Source: Agroathelia rolfsii (taxonomy: Eukaryota; Basidiomycota; Agaricomycetes; Amylocorticiales; Amylocorticiaceae). From it: a stretch of DNA of 64,000 bases. The notes under the pieces are model-generated. The model was not told the DNA's origin. It did not search any database and saw only the letters and a list, made by a program, of their open reading frames with translations. Shown piece by piece: positions 46,603-58,376 of this stretch. Positions within the stretch are counted from its first letter, which is position 1, and every line of letters starts with the position of its first letter. Both the position numbers and the translations under genes were made by a program. The DNA is taken from contig JABRWF010000001.1 of NCBI GenBank assembly GCA_018343915.1, forward strand, positions 5,642,001 through 5,706,000, in the 5' to 3' direction.

Positions 46603-49600
46603 TTACCCCCTTCTCAAGGGAGTTACTCCGGAACTTCCCTAGTTCCCATCCTGCATTCTCCGTTGTCATTGTTTCTGTATAGTTCTCAATTGGCCTAAAA
46701 GGTAATTCCCCAAAGACTGCAGCGTTTAAGCGTTTAGGTGCATTGGGGTGCCTTTTATGGAAATCCCGTATCCTAGCTTTGGCATGTGTCAGGTGATCTG
46801 CAGGTTCCCAATTGTCTTCACCTGGAGCGTCTTTCCAGCTAACAAGATATTCAAGCCTCTTGGGTCTTCCAGAGATCCTGGAGTCCTTGATTTGAGCGAC
46901 TTCCCATTCTTCTTCTCCTTCAACCTCTACGGGTTCAGGTGGTGGTTGATCTCGGTCTGATGGCTTGTGACTAGATAAGAGAGAAACATGGAAGACGTCA
47001 TGTATGGACCAAGTACGAGGGATCTTAAGTTGATAGGCGAGAGGACCAATTCTTTCTAGGATTTCATAAGGACCAGCAAACTTGGCAGAGAGTTTCTTGG
47101 TTGGCTGAGATGTTTTGAGGTTTTTGGTGGATAGCCATACTTTATCACCCTTCTGCTACTGGGGAGATTCTCGTACATGCTTGTCGAATGATTCTTTCAT
47201 CTTTTCAGCTGCTAGGTTGAGGGCCGCCTGAGCATCAGTTTGTGCGTCCGCAATTACGTGTAACCAATCCTCTACAGCTGGGGTTTCGAAGATCCCGGCA
47301 AGGGAGAAATCCATTCGAGGGTTAAATCCGTAGTTCATCCTGAAAGGTGACATCTTTGTAGCGGAGTGTTGTCGGTTATTCAGGGCGAACTTGGCAGATG
47401 GTAGTAAGCGGGCCCAATCATCTTGCCGGTGCGACACAAAGAACCTGAGGTACACTTCTAGTTCCTGATTAACCTACTCAGATTGTCCATCCGTTTGTGG
47501 GTGGTAGGCAGTGGACATAGCCGTGGTGATTCCTAAGCGCTTATGTACCTCCTTCATAACCTTGCTTGCGAATTGGGGTCCACGGTCGGAAGTGATTCTA
47601 GATGGTAACCCATGCAGCTTGAAAACGTGTGCCCAGAGAAGTTCTGCTGTACTGATGGCATTAATCCTTTCCGTAGTTGGGATGACGTGGGTCATTTTAG
47701 AAAATCTATCTACCACTACTAGAATGCTATCATAACCTTGGGAGTCGGGCAGCTTGACGATCATGTCCATCGTGATGTGATCCCAGGGACAAGTAGGTGT
47801 TGGAAGGGGTTCAAGGGGACCAAAAGCGGGGAGGCGTGAGGATTTATTTTGGATACAAACTTGACAGGTCTCTACATATTCATTTACTGCCTTGGTTATA
47901 CCAGGCCACCAATAGTTGCGTGATACCAATTCTAGGGTCTTGTGTTGGCCTGGGTGACCACTGAGTAGGCTATCGTGGTACATAGAGATAATCAGAGTTC
48001 GTATTTCCTTATCTGCGGGTACGTATACTTTGCCTTGCCGAAGGATAACACCGTTTTCTTGGTTCCATTCCTCTAAACCCTTCTAAAGCTTGACAGGCCC
48101 TAAATCCTTGACTAGTCGGAGCGCTTCTGCAACCTCTGCTTTGGGGGAAGCATTCCGGATTTTCTTGATCAGTTCGGATTCTCCTTCCATCAGCATGTGC
48201 CCTCGTCTTGCGGCATTTATCCGGAACAATTTGGGATCTAGCAGAACTACATCTTGGTTGTCGTCGGCATCTGAAACTTGTAGGTCCGGTTGGCGGGATA
48301 ATGCATCAGCCTTGCCGTTTTCAGCACCCTTTTGGTAATGGATGCGGAAATTGAAGTCTGCCAGAAAGAGGGACCAGCGGGCTTGCCAACGGGTGAGGTT
48401 GCAAGTAGTCGTCCAGTATTCGAGGTTCTTGTGGTCCGTCCAGATCTCAAAGGGTTCGGGTAAACCTTGAAGTAAGTGGCGCCAGTGGTCTAGAGCACAA
48501 ATGACTCCCAACATCTCCTTGTCCCAGATATTGTAATTCCTTTCGGCATCATTCATGGACTGAGACAGGAAAGCTATTGGATGCCAAGCACCAGATTTGT
48601 CTCTTTGGCTTAGAACTGCACCAGTAGCATAGGACGAGGCGTCCGTTTCTACTCGGGTTGAGGCCTTTTGATCATAGGCTTGCAAGACTGGGGCGGAACT
48701 AAAGGCCTTCTTGAGGTTCTCGAAGCTTTCTTGCTCCTCGGGTCCCCAAGTCCAATCGACCTTGCCTGTGAGACGATCCAGGGGTTTATAGATCTTCCCA
48801 AAGTCACGAATGAAGCGCCTATAGTAGTTGGCCAGACCGCAAAACTTGCGGACTTCCTTGACATTCTTAGGCGTAGGCTAGTCTAGGATAGGCTGAACCT
48901 TCTCAGGGTCCATACGGACTTGGCGGTGAGACACAATGAATCCCAGAATATTTACTTCGGGTTTTTCGACTTCAAATTTGTCCAGGTTGCCGTATAGGTT
49001 ATGTTCTCTCAAGATAGACAAAACCTCTCGAGTGATCTTCCGTAGTTCCTCCCTTGTGTTTGCTCCAATAATGACGTCGTCTATATAAACCCGAACAAAT
49101 CCAAGTTGAACTAGTCGGAGAAGAATATCGTCCATTAACGCTTGCATTGATGAGGGGGCATTGCAGAGGCCGAAAGGCATGACCAGGGGTTCGAATAGGC
49201 CGTGTGATGTGATGAAGGCCGCCTTGCGCTCATCTCCTTCCCTAATTCGGATGTTGTTGAACCCGGCTCGTAAGTCAATTTTTGTGAACCAGCGGAATTT
49301 GGTCATATGTTTGACAATTTCTGAGATTAGGGGGAGAGGGTATGCGTTTTTGATGGTCTGCTCATTGAGGGCTTGATAATCTTGAACAGGATGAAGCTTC
49401 CCATTTTTCTTGGGTACAAAGAACATAGGGGTAGCAAATTCACTTTCAGATTTATGAATATACCCCTTTGCCAGGTTATCATCAATCCATTCATTGAGTG
49501 CATCAGTCTCGTTGCTACTAAGGGGGTATACACGCCCTCGTCTAAGCTTAGTTTCATTAAGCAACTCAATTTTATGGTCAGATGACTTGTGGCTAGGTAG

Positions 49601-50170
49601 TCTACTCACTTCTTCTTCAGAGAATACATCGGCAAAGTCCTCATAGCCTGGTGGCATAGTTGTAGTGGCTTGTATGGTTTCCTTTTCGGGTAGGAAGGTG
49701 ATTTCTGCAGATTTCCAATCTATTACCGGGTTTTCGAGGCGTAGCCAATCGATGCCAAGAATAACGTCTTCCTGGCCTATATCAACAACGCAGAGTGGCA
49801 GGTACTTTCTTTCAGATCCAATCGTGGTATCAAGGATTGCAACAGATTCAATTTTTCCTATCTGATTTGCGGAGTTGTTGATGTTATACAGGGGAATAGG
49901 ACAAGGTAATTTTTTTGTCGGTATTTTATGCTTTTGTACGTATCTATAATTTACAAAGGAGGAAGAAGCGCCGGAATCAATCATAGCGGAAGTGGAAAAA
50001 TCTCTAAAAGGTCCATGGAACATAATGGGAACCTTGAGGTGCTGTCCATTCGCACCTGCAAGGGAAAAATATGAAGAAGAAGAAATGGAAATATTACTAC
50101 AAGAAGAAAGGGAAGAAAAACGATTTTGAACATATTGGTCAGTCTGAATAGCCCTTTCAGCTAACCTCAA
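46599..50170 (-). pseudogene. pol: Gypsy pol polyprotein (PR-RT-RH-IN-chromodomain) with four in-frame TAG codons
   Basis: Read from 50170 downward, the frame shows an aspartic protease motif (MIDSGASSSFV) and reverse transcriptase with YIDDVIIG. Next are RNase H (TDASSYATGAVLSQ), the integrase zinc finger (HPGQHKTLEL with CQVC), the integrase core (DMIVK, SDRGPQF, YHPQTDGQSE) and a C-terminal chromodomain (YLVSWKDAPGEDNWEP). TAG codons interrupt at 48878-48880, 48083-48085, 47474-47476 and 47156-47158. At the first and third, relatives have Trp (LDWPTP, SEWVNQ); at the second, Gln. Each fits a G-to-A or C-to-T change. There are no frameshifts. Pol overlaps the gag end in the -1 frame across a GTTTTTC run, which suggests programmed frameshifting. 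Chromodomains target integration to chromatin marks. Confidence 0.92.
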
Positions 50171-51675
50171 GAAAAACCCATCTGATCCTTAAGGGCAGCG
50201 ATGGCGGCCGCTTGTTCCTCCATGATCTGTATTATATGGTCGGGAACTGTATAGGCCTGGGGGCTAGCGGAGGGAGGAGGTGGGACTGTGGCAACGGTTG
50301 CCAGGGCAGGAACAGACTGAACCGAGGCTGAAATCGAGGCTTGCCCAGGCGGTGCAAATGGTCTTGGCTTATACCCAAGGAGCGGATAATGGTGTTTCGG
50401 GTGGCCTAGTTGACCACAATGGAAGCATTGTGCCTTTGACCAATCCCTAGGTGGGAACAATGGTCTTCCCTGGAAGGAGGGTTGACTGGTTTGGGGTACT
50501 GCGGCCTGAGCTGCATTGATCGTTATGGGATGAGCAGCCGAACCTGATACAGGTACTCGAGGTCTCCACGTATCCTGCCATAGTCCTGCAGAGTGCAGCC
50601 CCTGTTCAGCGCGTAGAGCTGCATCCATTGCCTTTTGGACCGTTTCCAGATTGGTCTGGTCCCATCCTCCAAGTACATTCCGGATCTTGGGATTTAACCC
50701 ATCCAGGAACCGCACACGCCAATCTTCTTCCGACAGGTCAGTTTGCTGCGCTGTAGACCAGAAGTCTGTGATAAACTCCTGAGTGCTGCGCAATCCCTGC
50801 TTTAGGTTCTTCAGCTTGTCAAGGGCTGATCTTTTGTAGTCCCATGACCCATAAAGTCCTCGGAAGGCCTTGTAGAAATCTTGAAAGATAAAAGGGTTTT
50901 CCGGCTTAACCTCTCCTTCTTCCTCCTGCTTGATCATGTCGGACCATTTTTCCGACCACCTTCTCGGTCCTCCTTCTAACAACAAGATTAACAACCTGCC
51001 CTTGTCGCGATCCATGCTATACAAGGTGGGGTTTAATCCTAGATAATTTTCAAAACCTAGGATAAAGTCCTTATATTTCTCACGGTCACCCGTGAACTTT
51101 GAGGGTTCTTTACCCCTTTCTTTGGTCGAGGCCACTATTACGACCTGAGGTGGAGGTGCTGGAGCGGGAGCAGGAACAGGTGCTAGGCGATCAGCAATCT
51201 CAACCAGCTTTTGTTGCATCTCAGTTATGTGGCGCATCATCTCGGTGGTCTGTCGCTGCATCTCCAGCATTTGACCCATAAACTGTTCAAAACCGGATGA
51301 CATGGCAGGTGATGTGGGGCGGGTGACTGCGGGGGTACGAGTGCGAGGAGTAGGGATAGGGGTACGGATTTTTGGGGTGACGGCAGGGGTTGGAACACGT
51401 GAACGGGTATGGGAGGCGATAGGTTCGGGTTCTGGTTCTCGATAATCAGAAGGTGATGGGTAGACTTCCTCCTCGGGTTCTTCTTCATCTTCGTCCTCTT
51501 CTTCTTCGGATTCTTCTGGGGTGGCGGGTTTAGGAGGGGACGGAAGCTTAGGTGGCGTAGGAACCTTAGGGGGTTGTGAGAACGTGGGTTGAGGGGCAGG
51601 GGCGGATACGGATGGGCGTGTAGAGGATTTGGCGATGGGTTGCGCAGGAGCCTTTCCTTTTCGAGATTGGCTCAT
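50167..51675 (-). CDS. gag: Gypsy gag polyprotein
   Basis: 502 residues, intact, starting MSQSRKGKAPAQP. The N-terminal third is Pro/Ser-rich with an acidic run (EESEEEEDEDEEEPEEE). A retrotransposon Gag core follows (about 200-340, including FKAFRGLYGSWD-type text and DWRVRFLDGLNP). A zinc knuckle lies at about 420 (CFHCGQLGHPKHHY). In the standard CX2CX4HX4C knuckle the last residue is Cys; here it is Tyr, consistent with a single G-to-A change. Gag forms the virus-like particle that packages element RNA. The stop codon overlaps the start of the pol frame. Confidence 0.9.
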   Translation of the reverse strand: MSQSRKGKAPAQPIAKSSTRPSVSAPAPQPTFSQPPKVPTPPKLPSPPKPATPEESEEEEDEDEEEPEEEVYPSPSDYREPEPEPIASHTRSRVPTPAVTPKIRTPIPTPRTRTPAVTRPTSPAMSSGFEQFMGQMLEMQRQTTEMMRHITEMQQKLVEIADRLAPVPAPAPAPPPQVVIVASTKERGKEPSKFTGDREKYKDFILGFENYLGLNPTLYSMDRDKGRLLILLLEGGPRRWSEKWSDMIKQEEEGEVKPENPFIFQDFYKAFRGLYGSWDYKRSALDKLKNLKQGLRSTQEFITDFWSTAQQTDLSEEDWRVRFLDGLNPKIRNVLGGWDQTNLETVQKAMDAALRAEQGLHSAGLWQDTWRPRVPVSGSAAHPITINAAQAAVPQTSQPSFQGRPLFPPRDWSKAQCFHCGQLGHPKHHYPLLGYKPRPFAPPGQASISASVQSVPALATVATVPPPPSASPQAYTVPDHIIQIMEEQAAAIAALKDQMGFS

Positions 51676-52086
51676 AAACTTGTGGAGCTAAGGCTCAACA
51701 CAGATTTTTGTCTTCTTCAAACTTAGGCACCAAGCGGAGTGCCTCTGGTAATGTAATAGTAATAAAGGAAAAGGAAATTCGATTGGTCAAGCAGTTTTAC
51801 ACTCTTGGTAGAGTGTCCCTAGAAGCAGCAGACTAACTCTGCGGTAGCACCTTCGGGTAACGACACAAGGTTTCTCTGGAACGTGCAGATACTCCCAAGC
51901 CTAAATCTTAACAGGTTGAACTAGGTATTAGATCCTAGCCAATTGCTTCTGCAAACAGTTCAGGACCAATTGAATCTTACAAATGAAAGGTACGTAAAAT
52001 GTTCTGTGCTTGTGCTTATTTGCAGAGAATCGGATCTGCACACTGGAGTGAGGCTCGACAGTGGTTTAGGTTAAGCTTCGACCTAA
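51676..52086 (-). other. Gypsy untranslated leader between 5' LTR and gag
   Basis: On the minus strand this 411-bp stretch follows the 5' LTR and precedes the gag ATG. The bases next to the LTR (TTAGGTCGAAGC) should hold the tRNA primer-binding site; I cannot assign the tRNA. Confidence 0.6.
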
Positions 52087-53095
52087 TGTCAAGGCTTGCG
52101 CTCTTGACTTAACCAACAAACGTAAACCCTCTCGAAGGTATGAGGGATGGGTTGTAAGACCCCTTTTTACAATGTATTTCTGGGTTGGCTTATGGCAGAT
52201 GTGCATGTGCTCCCGTTGCTATCCTTTGTAATAGTATTAGCTTAGCCTCTACTTTGTTAGGGTTGTGTTCGGTACTCTAGCGCTAGGCTTCCCGGGTGCT
52301 TCCTTCACGTCAAATAGATGCTGAACTAATTTCTTACTCGGAGTAGGCGGCTTAGCCCTCCGTGCTCTACGTACATCTGAGAGGTCTTGTTTCTGCCTCT
52401 ACCTGAATGAACAGGATTTGATATCACACGCACTGCCTCCTTGTATTGAGGACTTATAACTCAGAAAGCCCTCTGGTACTAGGGCCTACGTGTACTACTT
52501 AGTTGCCGTCAAGGCCTTACACTAAATAGTTAGGGGAAATAGGGAGAGAGAGGGGTATAGGCTAGGAGTAACAAGCCTGAAGGCGAGAAATATATTAGTT
52601 AGTATAGATATACAAGAGGGGGGGTGCCCTTACCTGAAGGTGAGAAGATCGAAGCTAAGGTTCAGGTAAGGGCTACATGCTTGTATTTATACTTAAAACA
52701 AAGGGCCCGTGTGCAGCCTTGATGGTTTGTGCGCAACAGGGTTCGTAAGTGGAAATGACAGTAATGCAGGGGCAGTGCTTTTATGCCTAAGTCCGATGAG
52801 CAACCGATCGGAATGATGAGTCTAGTACTCCTTAGTAATTGCACAGTGATCGGAACGACCCTGGTTCCTGAGTCTAGACCTTTTGATGAAAAGGAATGGT
52901 CTAGACTCCGCCTTCCTAATATACTCTTGTCACGAGCACTCCTGTCACGTGGGGCTAACACAGCCAGTTACACGTGCATCAAGATGTCGCCTGCAAGGTA
53001 TTTCTTCCATAACTCAGTCAATAAAAATCGTAAAAATACAGTAAAAATATGTGCATGATCGTAAGAAAAGCGCGAAAATTGTCCAACTCATAACA
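52087..53095 (-). repeat. 5' LTR of the Gypsy element
   Basis: 1,009 bp, same length as the partner LTR with no gaps needed. GTGCA follows on the plus strand. TATAAATA on the minus strand at 52684-52691 is the likely promoter of the element. Confidence 0.93.
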
Positions 53096-53743
53096 GTGCA
53101 CAGTATGGCACGACTACCAGAGTGCGCGGCGCGCGCTATTACTTATTGTCTTTATTGTTCTTCACCTATTTCTTTATTTATCATTTTCTTGACTACTGTA
53201 CTTAGTATATATGTACTGTACCTGATGTAGTAGTTACAGTAGTTGGAAAATTAAGTGTGTATTGCCCTAACCCAGCCTACACCCGCTGCATAGCCAGCGG
53301 TCAATCTGTGGACTCGAGCGTCCTCGAGTATCTCATTCTTTCTCCCTCTCTGGCTTGTCACCTCTTGCTCTATGCCTGATCTCGCCGGACCACCCGTTCA
53401 ACTTGCCGTGCGCCGTGACTGCTTGCCATGTCACCCGTATCACCGCAAGCTCCGAGATATCGAAGAGGTGACTCCACAAACCCACAGGGCTGCCATCCGG
53501 CAGTGAGTTGCTTAGCAGTTAGCGCCCCAGGGGCATCACCGCACTACCCAAGCTAGCTGCGAAGGCAGCTCTTGACAGACTATGCTATACTTTGATAGTA
53601 TTTTGTACCACTCACTATTTCTCCTTGACAAGACTTATCTTTTTATTCTTCTCTACTTGTCATGATCTTTCCCTGGCCTTGGTGCCTTTTTACCTTTCAG
53701 TCATTTCTTCCATCCTTACACATTTGGATGCCGACACAGGATG

Positions 53744-54761
53744 TGTCAAGGCTTGCGCTCTTGACTAAACCAACAAACACAACCTGCTGTAAGGTACGCA
53801 GGCGGGCCGTAAAACCAGGTTTTACATGTATTACTAGGTTGGTTATACTTCGGAGACCCACGTGCTCCCGTTGCTACTCTTTGTAATAGTATATCTTAAG
53901 CGGCTACTTTGCTAGGCTTGTGTTTGGTACTCTAGACGTAGTGTCTTCCCATGTACTCACTTTGTGTCAAATAGCTTCTTAAAATATTTCTTACTCGAGA
54001 TAGGCGGCTTAGCCCACCGTGGTCAACTGATCTCCGCAAGGACTTTTTACTGCCTTGGCCTAAATGAATAGGACTTGTAATTACATGCGTGCTCTCTTGA
54101 TATATTAGGGACTTAAGACCTTATGCCTTCTTGTATCAAGGCTTACGTGTACACTTACTAAGCTGCCCTATAGGCCTTATACTTAATAAGGGAAAGAAAG
54201 AGTGGGGGAAAAGGGGCTAGGACGGGGAACAAGCCTGAAGGCAAGATTTATATATTAGTAAATCTTATGTAGGGAATACAAGATGGGGGTGCCTTTACCT
54301 GAAGGCGAGAAGGTCGAAGCTAAGGTTTCAGGTAAGGGCTATAAGCTTGTATTTATACACAAAATGAAGGGCCCGTGCGCAGCCTTGATGGTCTGTGTGC
54401 AGCCGGGGTTCGTAAGCAGGAACATGTAAAATGCAGGGGCAGTGTTTTGTGCCTACGTCCGATAAGCAGCCAATCGGAATGATGAGTCTAGTACTCCTTA
54501 GTAATCGCACAGTAATCGGAACGTCCCTGGTTCCTGAGTCTAGACCTTTTGATGAAAAGGAATGATCTAGACTCCGCCTTCCTAATATACTCTTGTCACG
54601 AGCACTCCTGTCACGTGGGGCTAACACAGCCAGTCACACGCACGTCAAGATGTCGCCTGCAAGGTATTTTGTCCATAACTTGGTCAAATAAAATCGTAAA
54701 AATACAATAAAAATATGTACATGTCCGTAAAGAAAAGGCGAAAAATGTCCAACTCATAACA
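53744..54761 (-). repeat. solo LTR, Gypsy (LTR A) family, TSD GGATG
   Basis: Begins TGTCAAGGCTTGCG and ends CTCATAACA on the plus strand, 1,018 bp, clearly related to but more diverged than the LTRs of 45594-53095. GGATG occurs at 53739-53743 and 54762-54766. It lies in the antisense gene zone of element B. Confidence 0.88.
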
Positions 54762-55090
54762 GGATGCATTAGCAGCTGTGGGCCGCAACAACTACAATGG
54801 ATATACAACCAACTATTGGGAGGGCGAAGACGCGCCGGAGCCTTCGGCAATGTCCTTCTCCTTGCCCTTCTCCTCCTTGTCCTCATCCGCCACCTTGCCC
54901 TCATCCTCCTCAGGTCACTCTTCCATCCTCTCCTCGCCGACCTCTCCTGGCACCTCCCCAGTACTTTCATCCCTTGCTATGCTAGAGGGTCCGGTGATTG
55001 ACTCCGCGGCCAACTCCTCTACTGAAGGTGGCTCAACGGCCTTGACATGCTGCATGCTGGTGCCTCTGCTTGTTGCTTGTCCCACCAGCC

Positions 55091-55948
55091 TATCAAGGGA
55101 TCACTCTTGACTATGCAGAGATAATCAAAATAATCTCCCGCCACTAAGTAAAGTACCTAAGTCACAAGTTTTCCCACACTACACAAACCCTTTTATCTAT
55201 TGAGGGTGGTAAGGGTACTCTACTTATGCCTTACAAAGCTTCCGGAGACTTAAGTCGGAGAGGAGCGGAGATTCCGGAACTTCTGATTCACGCGTCACGT
55301 GTCTAACTACATAATCTAGGGAATTTCACCCTACTAAGTGAGAAGAGAAGTGTGCTAAGATGCTGGGCTAGGCCCAGAGGTTAGTGAACCCTGAAGGCAA
55401 AGTTGATTGAGTAATTCTAAGAGGAATACAAATGCTAAATACTTGCCTGAAGGCGAAGAGGTCAAAGCTGGCCTTTCAGGACAAGTTACATCAACTACTT
55501 ATACTACTACAAAAGCTCCGCGCTAGTTCCGATGTAGAGACAAGAGATAGAAAAAGTAGAATATGCAGGGGGGAGACCTTTTCCCTAACTCCGATGGGTA
55601 GCCGTGCGGAGATACAACACTTGTGGAGGCTCCGCGCTCAGGAGCGGAGCTCCTCAAGAGTTCCGGAGCGGAAGCTCGGAGGTATGTAGCGGAACCAGTA
55701 TTCGTTAGGAGTCGGTCAGTGATTGGAGGTTTGTACTCCAGAGTTGTGCGGAATGGTGAACAGGAAATGCATAACTCACAATTACTCCTGTAGCATGTGG
55801 CTTAGTCATATGAGGGCCAATCATAGGACCGCTCACTGCCTACAGACCATGCTCTGAGGGTAATATAATAAAAGAAAAATGAAACAAAATATAATACATT
55901 GTTTAAATAATAACAAAAAATTCATAGTCAAAATTCCAATTCATAACA
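55091..55948. repeat. solo LTR C, TSD CAGCC
   Basis: 858 bp from TATCAAGGG to TTCATAACA, flanked by CAGCC at 55086-55090 and 55949-55953. The expected TG start has become TA. Related to the 1.9-kb insertion at 42581-44488. Confidence 0.85.
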
Positions 55949-56474
55949 CAGCCCATCCGCAATGGCCTCGAGAACCTTTGTGATCCTCTCTAGGGCATCC
56001 AAAAGCCCCACAACAAGGGGATCGTTGGCCCCCAACCCATTCCCAGGCCCGACAAGGTCAATCCCGTTACATTTGAGGTGGCTGGCCTGGCATGGCATGC
56101 ACTTGGCCCCACCATCTCGCAGCCACTTGCAGGCCTTCGATTGCCGTTGGCATGTGTCGTATGCCTGTCCAATTGTTGTTAAGAAAAATAATAGTTTTTG
56201 TTTTATTTTTGAGGAGAACTCACTATAGGAGGCAACGGTTCCATTGCCCTTTGCTTCGTTGCGGGAGCCTCGACCTCGACAACTTCGGCATCGCCAGCGC
56301 GCTTATGCGCCCTACCACCCTCAGGCATGATGCGGGCGGGTCTCCACCGCTCTGCCTGCTTTGCAGCTTCTGCCTTGCACTGCTTTTCCGCCTCTGCCTG
56401 GCATTGTCGCTCCTCCTCCTCCTGCTTTTTCTTCTCTTCCGCCGCACACTCCGCTGCTTCGCATTTTTGTCGCG

Positions 56475-57347
56475 TGTCAAGAGCTACCTTCGCAGCTAGC
56501 TTGGGCAGTGTAGCAATGCCCCTGGGGCGCTAACTGCTAAGCGACTCACTGCCGGATGGCAGCCCTGTGGGTTCGTGGAGACGCCTCTTCAATATCTCAG
56601 GGCCTGCGGCGATACAGGTGGCGTGGCAAGCAGTCAGATGTACGGCAGGTTGAGTGGGGGGTCTGGCAAGATCAGGCGTAGAGCGGGAGATGACAAGCCA
56701 GAGGGAGAGAAAGAATGAGATACTCGAGGACACTCAAGTCCACAGGTTGACCGCTAGCTATGCAGTAGGTATAGGGCTTGTTTAGGGCGATACACACTTA
56801 ATTTTCCGACTACTGTATCTACTACATCAAGTACAGTACTATATACTAAGTACAGTAGTCGAGAAAATGATAAATAAAGAAATAAAGGGAAAACAATAAG
56901 AACAATAAGATCTAGCGCACGCCGCACACTCTGGTAGTCGTGCCACGCTGTGCACAAAGGCGGGGGTGCCTTCCTTCAGAGCCATCGGTGGTCTGATCAT
57001 CAATCAGAGCATGATCATGGGGAGAACCAAGCGCGATCTTCCTAGATAGGAAGGATCCGCTGGTGGGGATACATAGCAACTCAGGGAATGTCTTCAAGAA
57101 GTCCAGTCGGCATGTGGAATGCTCTGATGGACAGAAGCACATCGATGATGGAGGAGAAGCACAAAGGGCGGCCATGCATATGGCTCTGGGGAAATGTCGG
57201 TGGACACATTGGAAACACTTCCGATGCACGAGGTACGCGGCGACTCAGAAGGGAGGGCATCGCCAGTGACTCCGTCGTAGATGTTCACGTGTGTCGATGT
57301 GTGCGATCAGGACGTTTGGCAGCCAGGTGCGTTGGTGGGTTGTGACA
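56475..57347 (-). repeat. solo LTR B, reverse orientation, TSD TCGYG
   Basis: 873 bp; on the minus strand it reads from TGTCACAACCC to CTCTTGACA. Flanks are TCGCG (56470-56474) and TCGTG (57348-57352), differing by one CpG transition. It interrupts exon 1 of the antisense Zn2Cys6-like gene in frame. Confidence 0.88.
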
Positions 57348-57488
57348 TCGTGCTGCGTCCCGTTCTTTGCGCAGACGCGCCATTGTCTCCTCATGCTTGC
57401 GCATCTGGTACTCAAGCTCCTCCTCCTGGTCGATATCGGAAGAGAGGAGCCGGGCTTTGCCTTTTCCTTTGGTGTTTCGAGGAGCCAT

Positions 57489-58376
57489 ATAGTAATGAAG
57501 CAAGAGTGTTTGCACAGTCACAGCATCATGCGGTCAACTTAAAAGTTTTCTTCCGCAACACTGTTGTGTACGCGTCACACACCACACAGCCCGATTGGCA
57601 ATTGAAGCAGCTCCAGACATATGCACACAACACACCACGTGACCCGACAGCATCATCATTGATTTCGATGTGCGGAGGAAGTTATCCTTTTTTGCGTTCA
57701 TCTTCTTGTACATTCCTGTTTTCACACTTTGCACACTTTGTTTTATTTCCTATGCATGTGGTTTATTTTGTTTCTTTTTGTTTTTATTTCTTTTCATGGT
57801 ACACATATGGAATGTCCTTTTCTTTGTAGTATACTTATATACTTTTCATCATTTGTCTAACATTTTACACCTTGTTGTTTTCTTCCCTCACCACATTTTG
57901 TTTGGCCATTTGTTTCTTCTCTTCATTTGGTATTTTGCACACATCTGCTGTAGGGTACTTGTACCGCTACACACTCACGCCGCATTTTCCGAACTGTGGT
58001 CTTTCATCAGGATCCAAACACTCATTGCCGTGGTTCCCAATCGACTTTATTTTTCAATCCTTGGTATCGACAGTACCCCCCAAGCCTAGCCAGCTCCCGC
58101 CCTGGTTCGCTAAAGCCTACAACGCACACATTACTTGCCTTACGTGGCACCCATTGGAGCTCAGAGCATGAAGTAAATTATCACAACTAAAATCTTTAAA
58201 CAATGCATGGCACCCGTGCACGTAACACCCCCAGCCTTTGCAAAGCCACCTGACAATGGACTTTGGATTTTTGTAAATATCAGCAGCAGCATAGTCTACC
58301 ATCACGATGTGATGTTGTTGTAACACCGCACTAAAGATGTTTGCAATACTCTCACTCCTGTCGACTACCTCGCCCG
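57489..58376. other. internal region of element B, upstream of the antisense gene
   Basis: T-rich, low-complexity sequence (57690-57960) that would act as promoter/leader of the minus-strand Zn2Cys6-like gene. Plus-strand open frames (57281-57829, 57670-58089) are Phe/Leu-rich from the T tracts and not convincing. A minus-strand block near 58407-58117 (GCYVHGCHALFKDFSCDNLL) could be an older coding remnant. Confidence 0.4.

Larger units (their letters stand above)
45594..53095 (-). mobile_element. full-length Ty3/Gypsy chromovirus with TSD GTGCA
   Basis: 7,502 bp with two 1,009-bp LTRs (45594-46602 and 52087-53095) and the duplication GTGCA at 45589-45593 and 53096-53100. Read on the minus strand the LTRs run from TGTTATGAG to CTTGACA and contain TATAAATA. 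The order is gag, protease, reverse transcriptase, RNase H, integrase, chromodomain (Ty3/Gypsy order). A purine-rich tract (GAGAAGGGGGTAA) lies directly before the downstream LTR. Pol is otherwise open but broken by four TAG codons. The LTRs differ at about two dozen positions, all transitions by hand alignment. So it is structurally complete but mutationally damaged. Confidence 0.95.
45197..53577 (+). repeat. solo LTR of element B family, itself interrupted by a Gypsy element
   Basis: Begins TGTCACGACCC (45197) and ends CTCTTGACA (53577). It is flanked by GACTA on both sides (45192-45196 and 53578-53582), so it is a separate insertion in the internal part of element B, not one of its own LTRs. 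Subtracting the Gypsy element (45594-53095) and its GTGCA copy leaves about 874 bp, the length of LTR B. Confidence 0.85.
54799..57488 (-). pseudogene. Zn2Cys6-like gene carried antisense inside element B, split by two solo LTRs
   Basis: Minus strand. The ATG at 57488 opens MAPRNTKGKGKARLLSSD and an acidic/coiled stretch rich in E, K, Q and A (57488-57348 and 56474 to about 56225). An intron follows (GTGAGT donor near 56225, acceptor CAG near 56167). The next exon holds YDTCQRQSKACKWL and AKCMPCQASHLKC. The spacing fits the fungal binuclear zinc cluster CX2CX6CX9CX2CX6C, except that the first Cys is Tyr. The frame crosses both interruptions: the LTR at 56475-57347 in exon 1 and the LTR at 55091-55948 after the zinc region. 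A TGA occurs in the acidic tail near 54908 and a TAG near 54810. Zn2Cys6 proteins are usually transcription factors; this one lacks a regulatory domain and may be an element-borne protein. Confidence 0.6.

Noticed and set aside
57281..57829. 182-codon plus-strand open frame
   Set aside because: It starts inside the reverse solo LTR B and runs antisense to the start of the Zn2Cys6-like gene.
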